In this document: positions 11,131 to 22,249 of the stretch, piece by piece
Layout: each line of letters opens with the position of its first letter
Numbering within the stretch: the stretch's first letter is position 1
Origin: Tipula vernalis
Lineage: Eukaryota > Arthropoda > Insecta > Diptera > Tipulidae
Reading direction: 5' to 3'
Assembly: GCA_958295665.1 (NCBI GenBank)
Contig: OY282559.1
Location: 269,118,057-269,182,056, forward strand
Length of the DNA stretch: 64,000 nt
The notes under the pieces: generated by a model
Seen by the model: only the letters and a program-made list of their open reading frames with translations
What the model was told of the DNA's origin: nothing
Databases searched by the model: none
Translations under genes and position numbers: made by a program

Positions 11131-13110
11131 ACTAATTATATTTATTATGTTAGGTTATTTTGGAAATTTAAACTTAACATTGATGAAGCTATTGAAATTT
11201 TAAGAAAACCTTTCCAACCGAAAGTTAATAAAAGAACCGAAAGATTTAAGTTTTCCAAAATAAGTCAACACGAGCCCAGTCGTGTAAATTGGGGACCTTC
11301 TTGGATGAGGCTTTCACTGATAAATTTATTGTGAGTTTACAAAGTGGTACAATTCAACGGGATTTATTAAAAAAGGATGATTTGAGTTTTGAAGAAGTTC
11401 GCAATGTGGCTCTAAATTTTGAAATGTTAGACAAAAAAATGAAAGCCATTAATCCGTATCACCAATACGCGGTTGTAAAGTCAGGCTCAGTAATCGAAAC
11501 AATAGTCCAGTCAATCAAAATAAAAGTTCCAGTCAAAGTCGACACAGAAGTCCTAGTGGTTCAAAAAATATTTTAATCAAAGAGACGAAAGTTCAATTAG
11601 TTTGAGGAATTATCATGTGTGAAGAAAGCAAGGTCACACAGCAGGGGTCTGTAGATTTAGCGACAGATTAAAGGTTATCAATAGAGTTAACCAGCTTAAC
11701 TGTCCACCAACAATTACCTTAATAATTTAAGGAGTTAAGGTAGAATTTGAAGTAGATTCAGGAAAAGAAAATATTTGTCCAATCTTTCATAAAGCATACA
11801 TGGTTCCATTCAAAATTCGTGATAAAGTGGAAAGTGAGTTAAATCGGTTGGTAGTACTATATATTTTAGAACCTGTAAGATATAGTGCGTAGGCCAGCCT
11901 AATTATGCAACCGGGTAGATTAGATTATGCATCGATTGCAAGCTTGCAATCATAACCTTAAGGTTACGATCAATAAATTTATTTGAGATGAACATTACCC
12001 TCTACCAAGGGTCGATGATATTCTTGCCTCTTTTGCAAATTGCAATAATTATTGTGGTTTGGATTTTTCCGGATCTTAGCAGCAACTTGCAGTTACCGAT
12101 CGATCAAAAGAGTTATTGACAATTAATACCCATAAAGGGTTATTCAGATTTACGAGATTACCATTCGTTGCTAAAAATGCGCCATCAATTTTTCAAAGTG
12201 GGATGAATGAAATATTAAACGATTTTAATAAAGTAAAGTGTTATTATATCGATGATGTTATTATTGCAGATAAAGAAATCTTGTACAGAGTATTAGATCG
12301 ACTAAATGAACTTTAATTTTGTGTATGAAGTGAAAATTAATTTTGAGAAAAGTGTAATATTGGTAAAATATGTAAATTATTTGGGACCTACAATTTCGTC
12401 CAAGGGTGTTTACCCTAATAAAGAAAAAATCGAAGATGTACATAGTTAAAGTACCATCTCCTAAAAATATAAAAGAACATTAATCTTTCTTAGGTCTCTT
12501 ATGAACTTATCGACCGAATTAAAGGATTTATATAAATTATTACAGAAAGGGGAACCGTAAGAGGCTGATTAAAGAAAATAATTTATTAGAGATATATGAT
12601 CCAGAGAAGCGCTTAATTTTAGCTACAAATGCCAGTCCATATATGGCATTGGTTCTATTTTATCACATGTAGTTAAAGGAATAGAAAAACCAGTTCTGTT
12701 TGCGTCAAGCTATTTACAACTTCATCGCGAATGCCTTGCTATTATATTTGGCCTTAAAAAATTCCACAAATATTTGTATGGAATCAAGTTTACCATAGTG
12801 TCAGATCATGAACCTTTAAAAGTAATATTTAATCTTAAGATGTCAACTGAGATTGCAATGATGGGCAGTAATTTTGTCCATGTAGGACTACAATATAGTT
12901 TACAAAACAGGTATGTGACTCGGTGTTAAACGGATGGTCGATTATGGATTGAGTAACGGCTTAATTACGTATTTCAGTATACGTAAGTCATTGTCGTGTG
13001 AAGACAATTGCTTATTCTATTTCAACCGTATTGTAATAGCACAAAGTCTTCAGAATGTAACGTTGGAGTTATTACACGAAAACCATTTAGGAATAATGGA
13101 AAATTGTTGA
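11131..13110 (+). pseudogene. Ty3/gypsy gag-pol relic, plus strand
   Basis: A gag-like segment at 11289-11576 (FLDEAFTDKFIVSLQSG, LSFEEVRNVAL) is followed by scattered RT pieces. These include SELNRLVVLYILEPV (about 11840), LPRVDDILASF (about 12005), FRFTRLPFVAKNAPSIFQS (about 12145) and the box YYIDDVII (about 12245). RNase H remnants follow at 12600-12900 (FASSYLQLHRECLAI, VSDHEPLKVI). The first integrase helix region, NVTLELLHENHLGIM, is at about 13055. Everything after about 13110 is lost. Many stops and shifts make it an old copy. It lies on the strand opposite to the neighbouring relics, so it is a separate insertion. Confidence 0.8.
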
Positions 13111-14756
13111 ATATTGTTAATGGATCCAGTTGACTCGATGCTTGATAATAGATGCAGGTGTTTGATAAGAAATACGTAGAATATTCCACAATTCGGAACT
13201 TAATGATTATATCCAGGGAATTTGGATAATAATTAACCACAATTTACAACGTTATAATAATTTTTTATTTTATTGATTTTTACACAAAAGTTGAAACTCG
13301 ACTGACCATACCAATTTTTTTGTAAATATTAATTGGCAACGTTATTTTACATTGGTTGTTGTACATCTTCTATATTATTAAACGAGCAATAATTGCGGGT
13401 ATGTATATATGTCCGCACGAAAAACTACTTCGAGACCGATTTCGTTGACGTAAAATGGCTATATGATGTCTTTTTGCATGAAAATGCGATTGAGTCTGGT
13501 CTCAAGTCTGGGAAAACTCTGTAAAGCCTTCAAATCTGGAAAAATTATCCAAATTTTACAGCGCCATCTCTAAAATGGTCAATTGTATATCGTTCATTTG
13601 CTACCACAATGGCATAACTCAAAATCGGTCGTTTTTGACTTATTTATAGAGAAATATCGGCTTTTTAATATAGTTAAAACTGATATAACGACACACCTAA
13701 AGCTATAAAGCTCACTACAAGACAAACGGAAATGTCTCTCAAATTATAACATTTGTTATTTTTAAATTGTGTCATTGTTGCAGCAAATGAGCGATATGTA
13801 TTGTGTATTTTTTTTTATAGAAAAGAATGTTTGATGATTTTTTTAAATAGTACAGCTGCGTAGTTAGCAGCATACGGAGTTGGGATGTATTTAATTTTTT
13901 TTTTATGATTTTTTTTTCATGGATGTCCATTTTTCAAAAATCACGAGAAAAAAATTTAAATTAATGTTGGATGATCAGCATATTTTTTTTGGTCTTTTCC
14001 CGACGAATTTTCCGAGTGGAAATTCGCGATTTTCTCGCATTTTCCGTGAATTTTCCAATATGATGTAAAAGGAAATTATTCTTAGAATATTTTTCTTCAT
14101 CTGTATACCAAATTACAGAAAGATCTGACAAATTTTATCTTTCTCTATGTTGATACGTCACATTGTGTAAATCTATCTACATGTTATATAATTTAGTAGA
14201 ATGCTCAAAACTTTTTATAAAACCAAGTAATTTTTCGGCAAATTCCCATGCCGCAGTAGTCTAGGTGTTAGCGTTATGGATTTTAAAATTTTAGATCGTA
14301 GTTCAAACCTCGAAAATTACATTCTTGAGATAAATTTTTTTTTCGTTTTTTTTTTCAAATTTATATGGCATGTATGATTGAATAATAATAAAAGATGAAT
14401 GTAAAAGTTGTAAGCTACATTTAGGCTATTATAGTAAATTATTTGTGTTGCAAAGGCACAATTATGACATTTACGTTCACAAAAATCAAGAATTAACTAC
14501 AAAAACTACATTTACATTTAAGTTACGGTAAATGTATGTATATCAGTAAACGTAGGTATAATTTGGGAAACTACATATATATATGTATGTATTTAGGTGA
14601 AGGATCATTAATTCGAGCGAGAATCTTGAAAATTTATATGAAATCGATATTGAAATAATTTTCTGGAAATATTGGATTCAATTTTCAATTGTAGGATTTA
14701 ATTATTCCAGTGATTTTCTTGACCAAAAAATCTCGAAAATGAGTGGAATAGAATAA
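13111..14756. other. AT-rich noncoding region
   Basis: About 1.6 kb with poly-T and poly-A runs, no open frame of note and no recognised element. A short in-frame stop at 14754-14756 marks the left edge of the SF3B1-like frame. Confidence 0.5.
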
Positions 14757-15374
14757 ATATATAAAAATAAAATATCACATAAAAAATCGTTCTTAAATCA
14801 AAATAAGGTACGAGTATCAAAACCAACGCGGCATAATCGATGGGATGTAACTCCTCAAATAAAATGCGATACTAATCCTTCGCTTGTGGATGCACAAAAT
14901 TATGATAAATATCTGTTAGATATTGTGCTATTGAAAATTATAGAAACTATTTATGACCCTGAACTTAAGGAATATAAAGATTACGAGATAATCTCAAAAA
15001 TAGTAAATTCGACCGGTATAACAGCAATGATTTCTGCAATGCGTCCCGATATCGATAATATAGAGGCGTATATACGAAATACCATTGCACATGCTTTTGT
15101 GGTGGTCGCAATTGTTTTTGGCATTCCAACATTATTATCGTTCCTCAAGGTGGTCTACCAGAGTACCAAATGGCAAGATCGTTATACTGGCATAAAAATC
15201 GTACAACAAATCGCTGTTCGAATAAACGCGATTTCATCTTGTATTATCAAGCAATTGATCGAAGTGATAATAAATGGTTTAATTGATGAACACCGAAATG
15301 TACGAAGTATTACCGCTTTAGCCATGTTAACGTTGGCTGAAACAGCAACACGACATGATGATACAATAAATTGA
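14757..15374 (+). pseudogene. SF3B1-like HEAT-repeat fragment (degenerate paralogue or retrocopy)
   Basis: An uninterrupted frame of about 205 codons from the stop at 14754 to TGA at 15372-15374. It begins with a single NRWDVTPQ, like the repeated RWDETP motifs of the SF3B1 N-terminal region. It passes almost directly into HEAT-repeat sequence: ISAMRPDIDN, AYIRNTIAHAF, FGIPTLLSFLK, TGIKIVQQIA, INGLIDEHRNVRSITALA, TLAETAT. These match the conserved HEAT part of this U2 snRNP splicing factor (about 1300 residues in animals), which holds the intron branch site. Between the two parts about 200 or more residues of the normal protein are missing. No in-frame ATG precedes the conserved part; GTG at 14886 is only a nominal start. 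No introns are visible. It is a truncated copy, perhaps an exon of a rearranged paralogue, and the long open frame despite heavy divergence is odd for a simple dead copy. Confidence 0.75.
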
Positions 15375-15580
15375 TTAATAAAAATAGTTTAAGTTTTGAA
15401 AATTATTTTAGTTTTTTCTTTTCAAGTGCCCATTGTCAACAGTATAAATGTTTGGATCAATGACTACCCCATAGGATACGTTGGGTGGTACTTTCACTTT
15501 TTTACTAAAGCGTTTTTCTCGCAACTATAAAAAGAAGTTTTATTAAAACACCGTTGACTGGTGGATGCTTTTTGGTTTCA
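15375..15580. other. Spacer between SF3B1-like and Bruce-like fragments
   Basis: On the minus strand a stretch of 40 codons (REKRFSKKVKVPPNVSYG and onward) runs from an acceptor-like TTTTTATAG at about 15527 to a stop near 15408. It looks protein-like but I cannot assign it; it could be a further decayed exon of the neighbouring pseudogene or chance. Confidence 0.3.
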
Positions 15581-16056
15581 AGCGTCATCGGTGGTTTAGT
15601 AGAGCAAATAAAATAATTGTCGTAATACTTCAAATGGTGGTAGCGTTAGGAGTGATGAAGCTAGCGACAGACTATAAATTTTATTCCTCGACCATCTCCG
15701 GTAAACAAGGTAAGAGTAGTAAGCATTGTGCTTTTATTTTAGCGCGCAATAACACATCTGAATATGCAGGCAGTTTCAAGAATTATCCAATTGTGGCTAA
15801 AGAATGCGGTGGTACTGAAACAATATTTGATATTTTATCCGATATTTCCATCAAGGTACCATCAACGTCCTCGTATAAATCATAATTTGGTTCAACTTTA
15901 ACCAATTCCCCGATTATTGAACTTCCCTTTTGATTTTTCCTATTCTGAATCACCAATAATTATCTTAGCACTCTCGGTATATACTATCGGAAGGAAATGT
16001 GCTAATAGAGATAATGCACCTCGACTCGAAAATATCTGTAGCGGGCTAGCGGTCAT
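15581..16056 (-). pseudogene. BIRC6/Bruce-like fragment
   Basis: Three minus-strand frames give, in order, MTASPLQIFSSRGALSLLAH (from 16056), then VKVEPNYDLYEDVDG, SVPPHSLATIG-stop-FLKLPAYSDVLLR and AQCLLLLLP, then IYSLSLASSLLTLPPFEVLRQ and TTDDA. Order and spacing match a conserved stretch of BIRC6 (Drosophila Bruce), a giant ubiquitin-conjugating inhibitor of apoptosis of over 4500 residues, upstream of its E2 domain. At least two frameshifts and three stops break it, so it is a pseudogene. The plus-strand frame across 15565-15885 is a shadow of this piece. It lies 0.2 kb from the SF3B1-like fragment on the other strand; neither is part of a recognisable host locus. The assignment rests on recalled family features and needs a database search. 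Confidence 0.68.
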
Positions 16057-16169
16057 GATAATAGTACAAAATCATTTGTGAAAAATAATACAAATAAAAA
16101 ATGTATTTATACAACTACTGTTGTTTATTTAAAAAACACTAGTTTTTTATTTTAATACAAAATCAGATG

Positions 16170-17530
16170 CTTGGAACGTCATTTCTTCGTCGAAGTTCGA
16201 AGAACGTCGTCTTTTCGTGCCAGGAAGCGATTGCGATGGGTCTTGATAATTTAGAAGGTGTTCTCCATTTGTGCCCAGGCCTTTTTTTAATTTTTACGAT
16301 TTTGGTAAAAATTGGTAAGCTGGGGTTTTCGTGTGCCAAGAATCAATTGTGACCGGTCTTGATTTCGAAAAAAATAGTTTAGGGGGTTCTTCAGTGGAAC
16401 TCGGGCTCCTTTGTAATTTTCACGATGTTGGTAAATATTGGTAAGAAGTGTTTTTAAGTGGTATAAGGTGATCCCCATTGGTCTTGATTTCAGGAAAATT
16501 CAGACTCCATTTTTATAGTTTTAATGATTTTGTTGAAAATTGGTAAGTATGTTTACCAGTCCAGAGTGTCATCCATTGGAACTTGGGTTTTTTAAATTTT
16601 AACTATTTTGTTAAAAGTTGGTAAAGAGGGTTTTCGAGTGCCACGAAGCGATTGTGATGGGTATAAATTTTTGGAAAATTCGTTTAGGGGGTTCTCCAGT
16701 TGAGCCCGGGCTTCTTTTTTTAATTTTTACATTTTTGGTAAAAATTTGTGAGCGGGTGGGTGCCAGACAGAGATTGCAATGGGTCTTGGTTTAAAAAAAT
16801 TAGCTTAGGGTCTTTCAGTGGTATCCGGGTTCCTTTTTTCATTTTAACAATTTTGGTAAACATTTGGTAATGAGAGATATTCGAGCGGCAGGAAGCGATC
16901 GCCATGGGTATTGATTGAAGTCAAATAGGGTTTTGAAAGGTCTGCAATGGGTGTTGATTTCGGGAAATATATGTTTAGAGGGTCCTCCGGATGGTCGAGG
17001 TCCATTTTTTAAGTTCAACGATTTTTGTAATAATTGGTGAGCAGGGATTTTCCAGTGTTAGGAAACATTTGCAGTGGACTTTGATTTCGGGAAATGTCGT
17101 TTAGTGGGTCCTTTAATAGGCCTGGGGTTCGTTTTTTTGAATATTTTTTTATTGATCATAATTGGTGAAAGAGAGTTTTCGAGTGCCAAAACGCGATAAC
17201 ACCGGGTATTGATTCTTAAAAAAAACGTTAAGGAAGTTCTCGTCCGGTGAGCCCCTGTTTGCTTGGTTTTATCTTACTTTTTAACTTACTACCGGTTTCT
17301 GAAACGGTTATTTGATTTTTATTAATGTTGGTTGGGGTGGTTTTATTTCAGTAAAATTCGTTTAAGAGGATCCTCCTATGGGAATTCATATTTTTACTAT
17401 TTTCTTTTGTTAATAGTAATTGGTTAGATGGAAATTTTCTAGTGAAAGGAAGCAATTGTAATGGGTTTTGATTTCTTGGAAAAATATTTTAGTAGGCTTT
17501 CTGGAGAGGTTCGGGTTTCATTTTTATTTT
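16170..17530. repeat. Diverged tandem repeat, units of about 100-170 bp
   Basis: About nine to ten degenerate copies of one unit. Each has a T-rich tract, then a GATTTTGGTAAAAATTGGTAAG-like core, then a segment like TTTTCGAGTGCCAGGAAGCGA, then ATGGGTCTTGATTTCGGGAAA and GTTTAGGGGGTTCTCCAGT. Cores lie near 16301, 16428, 16530, 16608, 16735, 16852, 17025, 17150 and later. Spacing is 80-170 bases, so indels are common. No coding potential. Confidence 0.85.
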
Positions 17531-18339
17531 ATTTTCTAACAAAGGAAATCTAATTGTTGTTATTGCTATTGATATTGCATTGTGTTTTGTTTTTTTTATT
17601 TGTTCAATTGTGATTTTTGAGAATTATATAGAGATCATAAATTAGTTCCAAATATGGATCGTATAGGTTCTGTAAAATGGCCAATTCCAATGGACCAAAG
17701 CCATTTCTCAACCGATTTCGATAGAACTCGGTATGTACCATGAAAATGGGATTGTAAAATGGGAATATGAATATTATTCTAGTTTCAATAGAATTAAACC
17801 ATTTCCTTTCAATTGGGATGAATTGTATAGAATGGGATTTGTTTAGTATAGAATGGGATTCAAACATGAGTGTCGGAAATTTTTCTGGAAAATCGACAGT
17901 CTAAATGGAACTAACATATTGCTCAATTGAATGAGGTGAAACTCAGTGACATGAACGTGTAACAAACGCTAATGTAATTCGGAACGAGCATAGCTCGGTG
18001 CTCCTGGGACTATATATTAAAGGAACAAGATATACAAAATGGGGTTAAATACAAATACAGTAAACATTTAACAGCTTCAAATGTTTGTGTAAGTACATAT
18101 AGCTAATTGAATGGTTATATACTCTTGATGATCTACGAAATAAGCTTAATACATTTAATATTGATGACTATTTTGATGATTATTTAGATGGTTCAAAAGT
18201 TTCGTTGGTTGATAGGATTGTCCATGCTCCCCTCGCTTGAATATTAATTCTAGATATTGATAATCAAAATGATCTAGGTTTCTAGAAATAAAGAAATATG
18301 TTAAGAGCCGTGTTAACTTGAAATATAATTAGTAAACAT
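17531..18339. other. Noncoding region flanking BEL relic; short AATGGGATT repeats
   Basis: 17690-17880 carries several scattered copies of AATGGGATT/AATGGGAAT. 17930-18339 lies just downstream of the minus-strand BEL relic and probably holds remains of its 3' LTR, but no second LTR copy is present to prove it. No gene seen. Confidence 0.4.
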
Positions 18340-21300
18340 TTAAATATTAGTCGGCAGACGGCATAGTTTGGTTATGTTTCTTTTAAATTCACCCGATTTA
18401 GTTTTGACTGACGCAACTCGGACCAGTGAATCCTGTCCTGGATGTAGCTTTATGATTTTGCCTAATGGCCATTGGCCTGGTGGCACATTGCTATTCATCA
18501 AAAGTACAATATCACCTTCACATAAATTTGGTAAACGATGACGCCATTTTGGACGTTGATTAAGGCACGTTAAATAATTCTTATGCCAATGGTCCCAAAA
18601 TTGCTGCATTGACTGTTGTAGCTGCTGCCATCGGTTTAACAGAGACATTTTTACATCTAATAGGTTTGGCTCTGGAATCAGAGTTAGCGATTGTCCGATT
18701 AGAAAATGAGCTGGTGTCAGAGGGTTGAATTCATCATCTGAATTGATGCTCAAAGGTCGGGAATTTAAAAGTGCTTCAATTTGAATAAATAATGTTGAAA
18801 GCTCATCGTAGGTAAGTAATTTGTTCCCAACCACGCGTATTAAATTAGACACTTTTAACATTGGATTCCCAGATACCGCCAAAATGGGGTGAAAGTGGTG
18901 GTATAAAATGCCAGTTGATTCTTTCCTGATGCAAACTTTGTTCAATATACTTTGCTTGTTTGCCAAAGAGCCCCGTTTAGAATTTATTACATCCAACAAA
19001 ATTTGTAGCATTGTCGGAATACATATCCGAATGAATTCCGCGCCGTCCAGTAAATCTTCTAAGTACAGCTAAAAATTCTTGACTTGATAAATCGATTGTA
19101 ACATCATGTTGAATTGCCTTAGTCGATAAACAGATGATTAGCACGATATATCCTTTGGAAGTTTGGCGACATCGTCCTTTTTGTAGCTTTAAATGTATCG
19201 GCCCGCAAAATCTACGCCGCTATGAAGAAATGGCCGGGTAATTTGAACTCGGGAAGCTGGCAAATCGCCCATAAACTGATTTGTATTATGCCTTTTGTAT
19301 CTAAAACAAGTTAGGCATCTGTGAATAGCGGTCTTCACTGCTCTTTTGCAATTTACAATTCAATATTTTTGACGCAAAACGGTATTATGATGTTTATAGT
19401 CTCTGTACGTAGAAGTGAATTTCGTAACCTTCCTCCGACTCGAAGTATTTCTCCATCGAGGAATGGATCAAGGGCGGATAATTGTGATTTAGATGTTATC
19501 TGATGGTTAGATTCTAAACATTTTATTTCTTCGGCAAAGTGTTGTTGCTGAATATGTGTAATATAAATATTTTCAGCGTCTCTCACTCCTGCACTGTGGA
19601 ACATTTCGATTTTGCAGACTTCGACCCTTTCTTTAATATTTTGATGAACCTCATACATATTACGGTTTTGTTGATTAATTTTGACCAAGACGTGAACCTT
19701 TTTATCAATGATTCGTGAAAAGAGTCTTCGAAAGCCGAGTCCGAAGTTACGACGAAGGTTTTTATATTGCGTTTTTTCCTTTTGAACTGTTTTAGAATTT
19801 CTCAAAATAGCGTTAGTTACCAGCCATTCATTTTCACTTCTCTTAAGCCAATGCAGTCCACACCACCATGATCTTTGTGAGATGATATCTTCAGGATAAA
19901 TACCTCTGGTGGCTAGGTCTGCTGGATTCTCTGTAGTTCAGATATGGTTCCAATGATGTCGAAACCAAAAGTCGATGATTTCTGAAACACGGTTACTGAC
20001 AAATGTTTTCCAAGTTTTAGGAAATGATTCTAGCCATAATAGAACTATCATGGAGTCGGTGAATGCGCGTATTTGAATATTCGGAATATTTAACGAGTTT
20101 TCTACAGATTTTATTAATCTAGTTAACAGTAAAGCAGCGTTTAACTCTAAGCGTGGCAAGGAGATGCTTTTTATTAGGCGCGACACGTGTTTTAGAAGTT
20201 AATAGGTTGACTTTTATAGATCCATCTTTGTTAGCATCTGAACATAGCAAATCCAATTAATTATATAGAACGTTCGTTCGTGAAAATGTTACGCGGTATT
20301 TGAATTTATTCAAAATAAGAATATTGTTTTCGAATTTTTGACCATTTGGAAGCAATTTCTTCTGGCAGAGTGTCATCCCAAGATACATTTTTGATTCAAA
20401 GCTGTCGAAAGAGAATTTTCACAAGAATTGTCACGGGAGCAAGCCGCCTAAGGGATCAAAGATTCTACCGGCTTCAGAGAGCATTTTTCGTTTCGTATGA
20501 ACTTCTAGAGGCTCCACATTAATCTTAAATGAGAATTTGTCTTGTTGAGGATTCCATTGAATATCAAGAAGTTTAATATAAGTTGGATCTTCATCTAGAT
20601 TGAGAGGTTTAATTTCTCTGTCTTCAGTTCGTAAATCCCTAAGAAAGAGAGGTGAATTAGAAGACCATTTCCGAAGATGCAGCCCACCAGATTTTAAAAT
20701 GCTGTTTATCTCGTCCCGGATTGTTTGCGCCCTCAATCAAGCTTGCAGCGCCACTCATTAGATCATCCATATAAAAATCATTTTTTATCGTGTTGGCGGT
20801 AATTGGATAATCTGTTCCTTGTTCAGTGGCCAACTGATTTAGTGACTGCGCAGCTAGGAATGAAGCAGAAGCTGTGCCGTAAGTAAGAGTTACTAGACGA
20901 TAATGCGTGATTGGTTCTAATGGACTTGTTCGCCAAACTATGCGTTGGTAATCACAATGCTTTTTGTGGACGTGAATTTGCCGAAACATTTTTTCGATGT
21001 CGGCTGTGAATACAATTTCATGTTTTCGGAATCTTATTATAATATCTGTCAGGCTATTTTGAATGGTCGGACCTACAAGCGTAGTGTCATTCAGAGACAC
21101 TTCGGAAGTTGATTTGCAGGACGCATCAAACACAACACTCGTTAGGTTTATCGTATATTTCATTTGATGGAATTGGTAACATATATCCCAAACTTTCATA
21201 TTCGGATATGAATTGCATGTAATCCATTTTCAATCTCTCATCATGCGCGAATTTCCTTTCCATGAAATATAATCTTGATATCGCTGAATGAAGGGAATTT

Positions 21301-22235
21301 TTCAATAGAGGTGGATTTAATTTGAAAGGAATCTGAACTACGATTCGACCGAACTCGTTTCGAGAAGTGGTGTTTACGTAAGATCGCTCGCATTGCGTTT
21401 CTTCTGGCGTATAAGGTCTTATATCGCTCAATTCCTCAGATATCCAAAATTTCTGTAAAATATGATCTACATTTGCTTCAACATTGGACAGAAGAGCCGT
21501 AAGATGAGTTCGATTTAGACGTTGCTGGTGTGGTTCATTTAAAGGTCCAGCCAATAACCATCCGAAAATTGACTTTTGAGCAACGGGGAAGTTATTTTCA
21601 GAAACTGTTTCGTTTTCTAGAGTTTTAAAGAAATAATCTGATCCAATAATTATGTCTATATGATTAGCATGGTAGAACATTGAATCAGCTAGTTCGAGAA
21701 ATTGTATACTTTTCAATCTCCAAGACTCGAAAGATCGCGATGGTATCATCAATGTTAAATTTGGTATAACTAGAGCATTGATCGTGATTGCCTTATTATT
21801 ATATCTTGATGATAAATATACCCTGACTAGGCCATTTGTGGTTGCTGCTCGAAAGAGGCTTGGGAGCCCGAGCCGAGCAAAACCCGACATGTAGATTGAC
21901 TACCAAAATTGTCTTTGACGTAGAGAAGAGCTGTTGCCAATATGCATTGTCTTATGGTTAACGGGGAAGTTGGGGCAGATGTTACAGAAGGAAATGATTG
22001 CTGACTATTGCTTATTTCAAGATTATGTTCATTGTAGTTTGAGTGTAATTTGAAATTTGTTTGTTGGTTGGAGTGGTTTGTGTTGGAAATCGATTGTTGA
22101 TTGAAGTTTGGATGTTGAATGATATGAATTTTTAAGCTAGAATTTTTATGGATTGTTGTTAAGAAAAAATCTTTGTAAGCTGGCCAATTCTGATAGTTAG
22201 TTCATCAAAAATTATTAATGATAATTTGGGAAGCT
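18340..22235 (-). pseudogene. BEL/Pao gag-pol relic, third copy
   Basis: From right to left: a DUF1759-like start (KLPKLSL at about 22230; NWPAYKDFF at about 22180), an asparagine-rich linker, then protease with LLGSGSQ at about 21870, where the catalytic Asp is replaced by Gly. RT follows in 20657-21890, with FTADIEKMFRQIH and FYMDDLMSG (box YMDD), and continues to 20431. RNase H pieces include LPRLELNAALL (about 20160). Integrase pieces are GVDFAGPI (about 19220), YSDNATNFVG (about 19020) and FGGIWESNVK (about 18860), so D, D and E can be recognised. The DUF5641-type tail at 18340-18800 is well kept (FNPLTPAHFLIG, QFWDHWHKNYL, RVASVKTKSGEFKRN). Most of gag is deleted, and frameshifts break pol into six pieces. 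The right edge meets a LINE. Confidence 0.85.
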
Positions 22236-22249
22236 TAACCTCTCCCGTT

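Noticed and set aside
15565..15885. Plus-strand 106-codon frame with a hydrophobic segment
   Set aside because: It is the antisense of the Bruce-like pseudogene, whose minus-strand pieces show family motifs.
8380..22235. BEL gag at 8.4-9.9 kb and BEL pol at 18.3-22.2 kb as one element split by insertions
   Set aside because: On the minus strand gag should lie to the right of pol, but it lies to the left, so a simple insertion cannot explain it.
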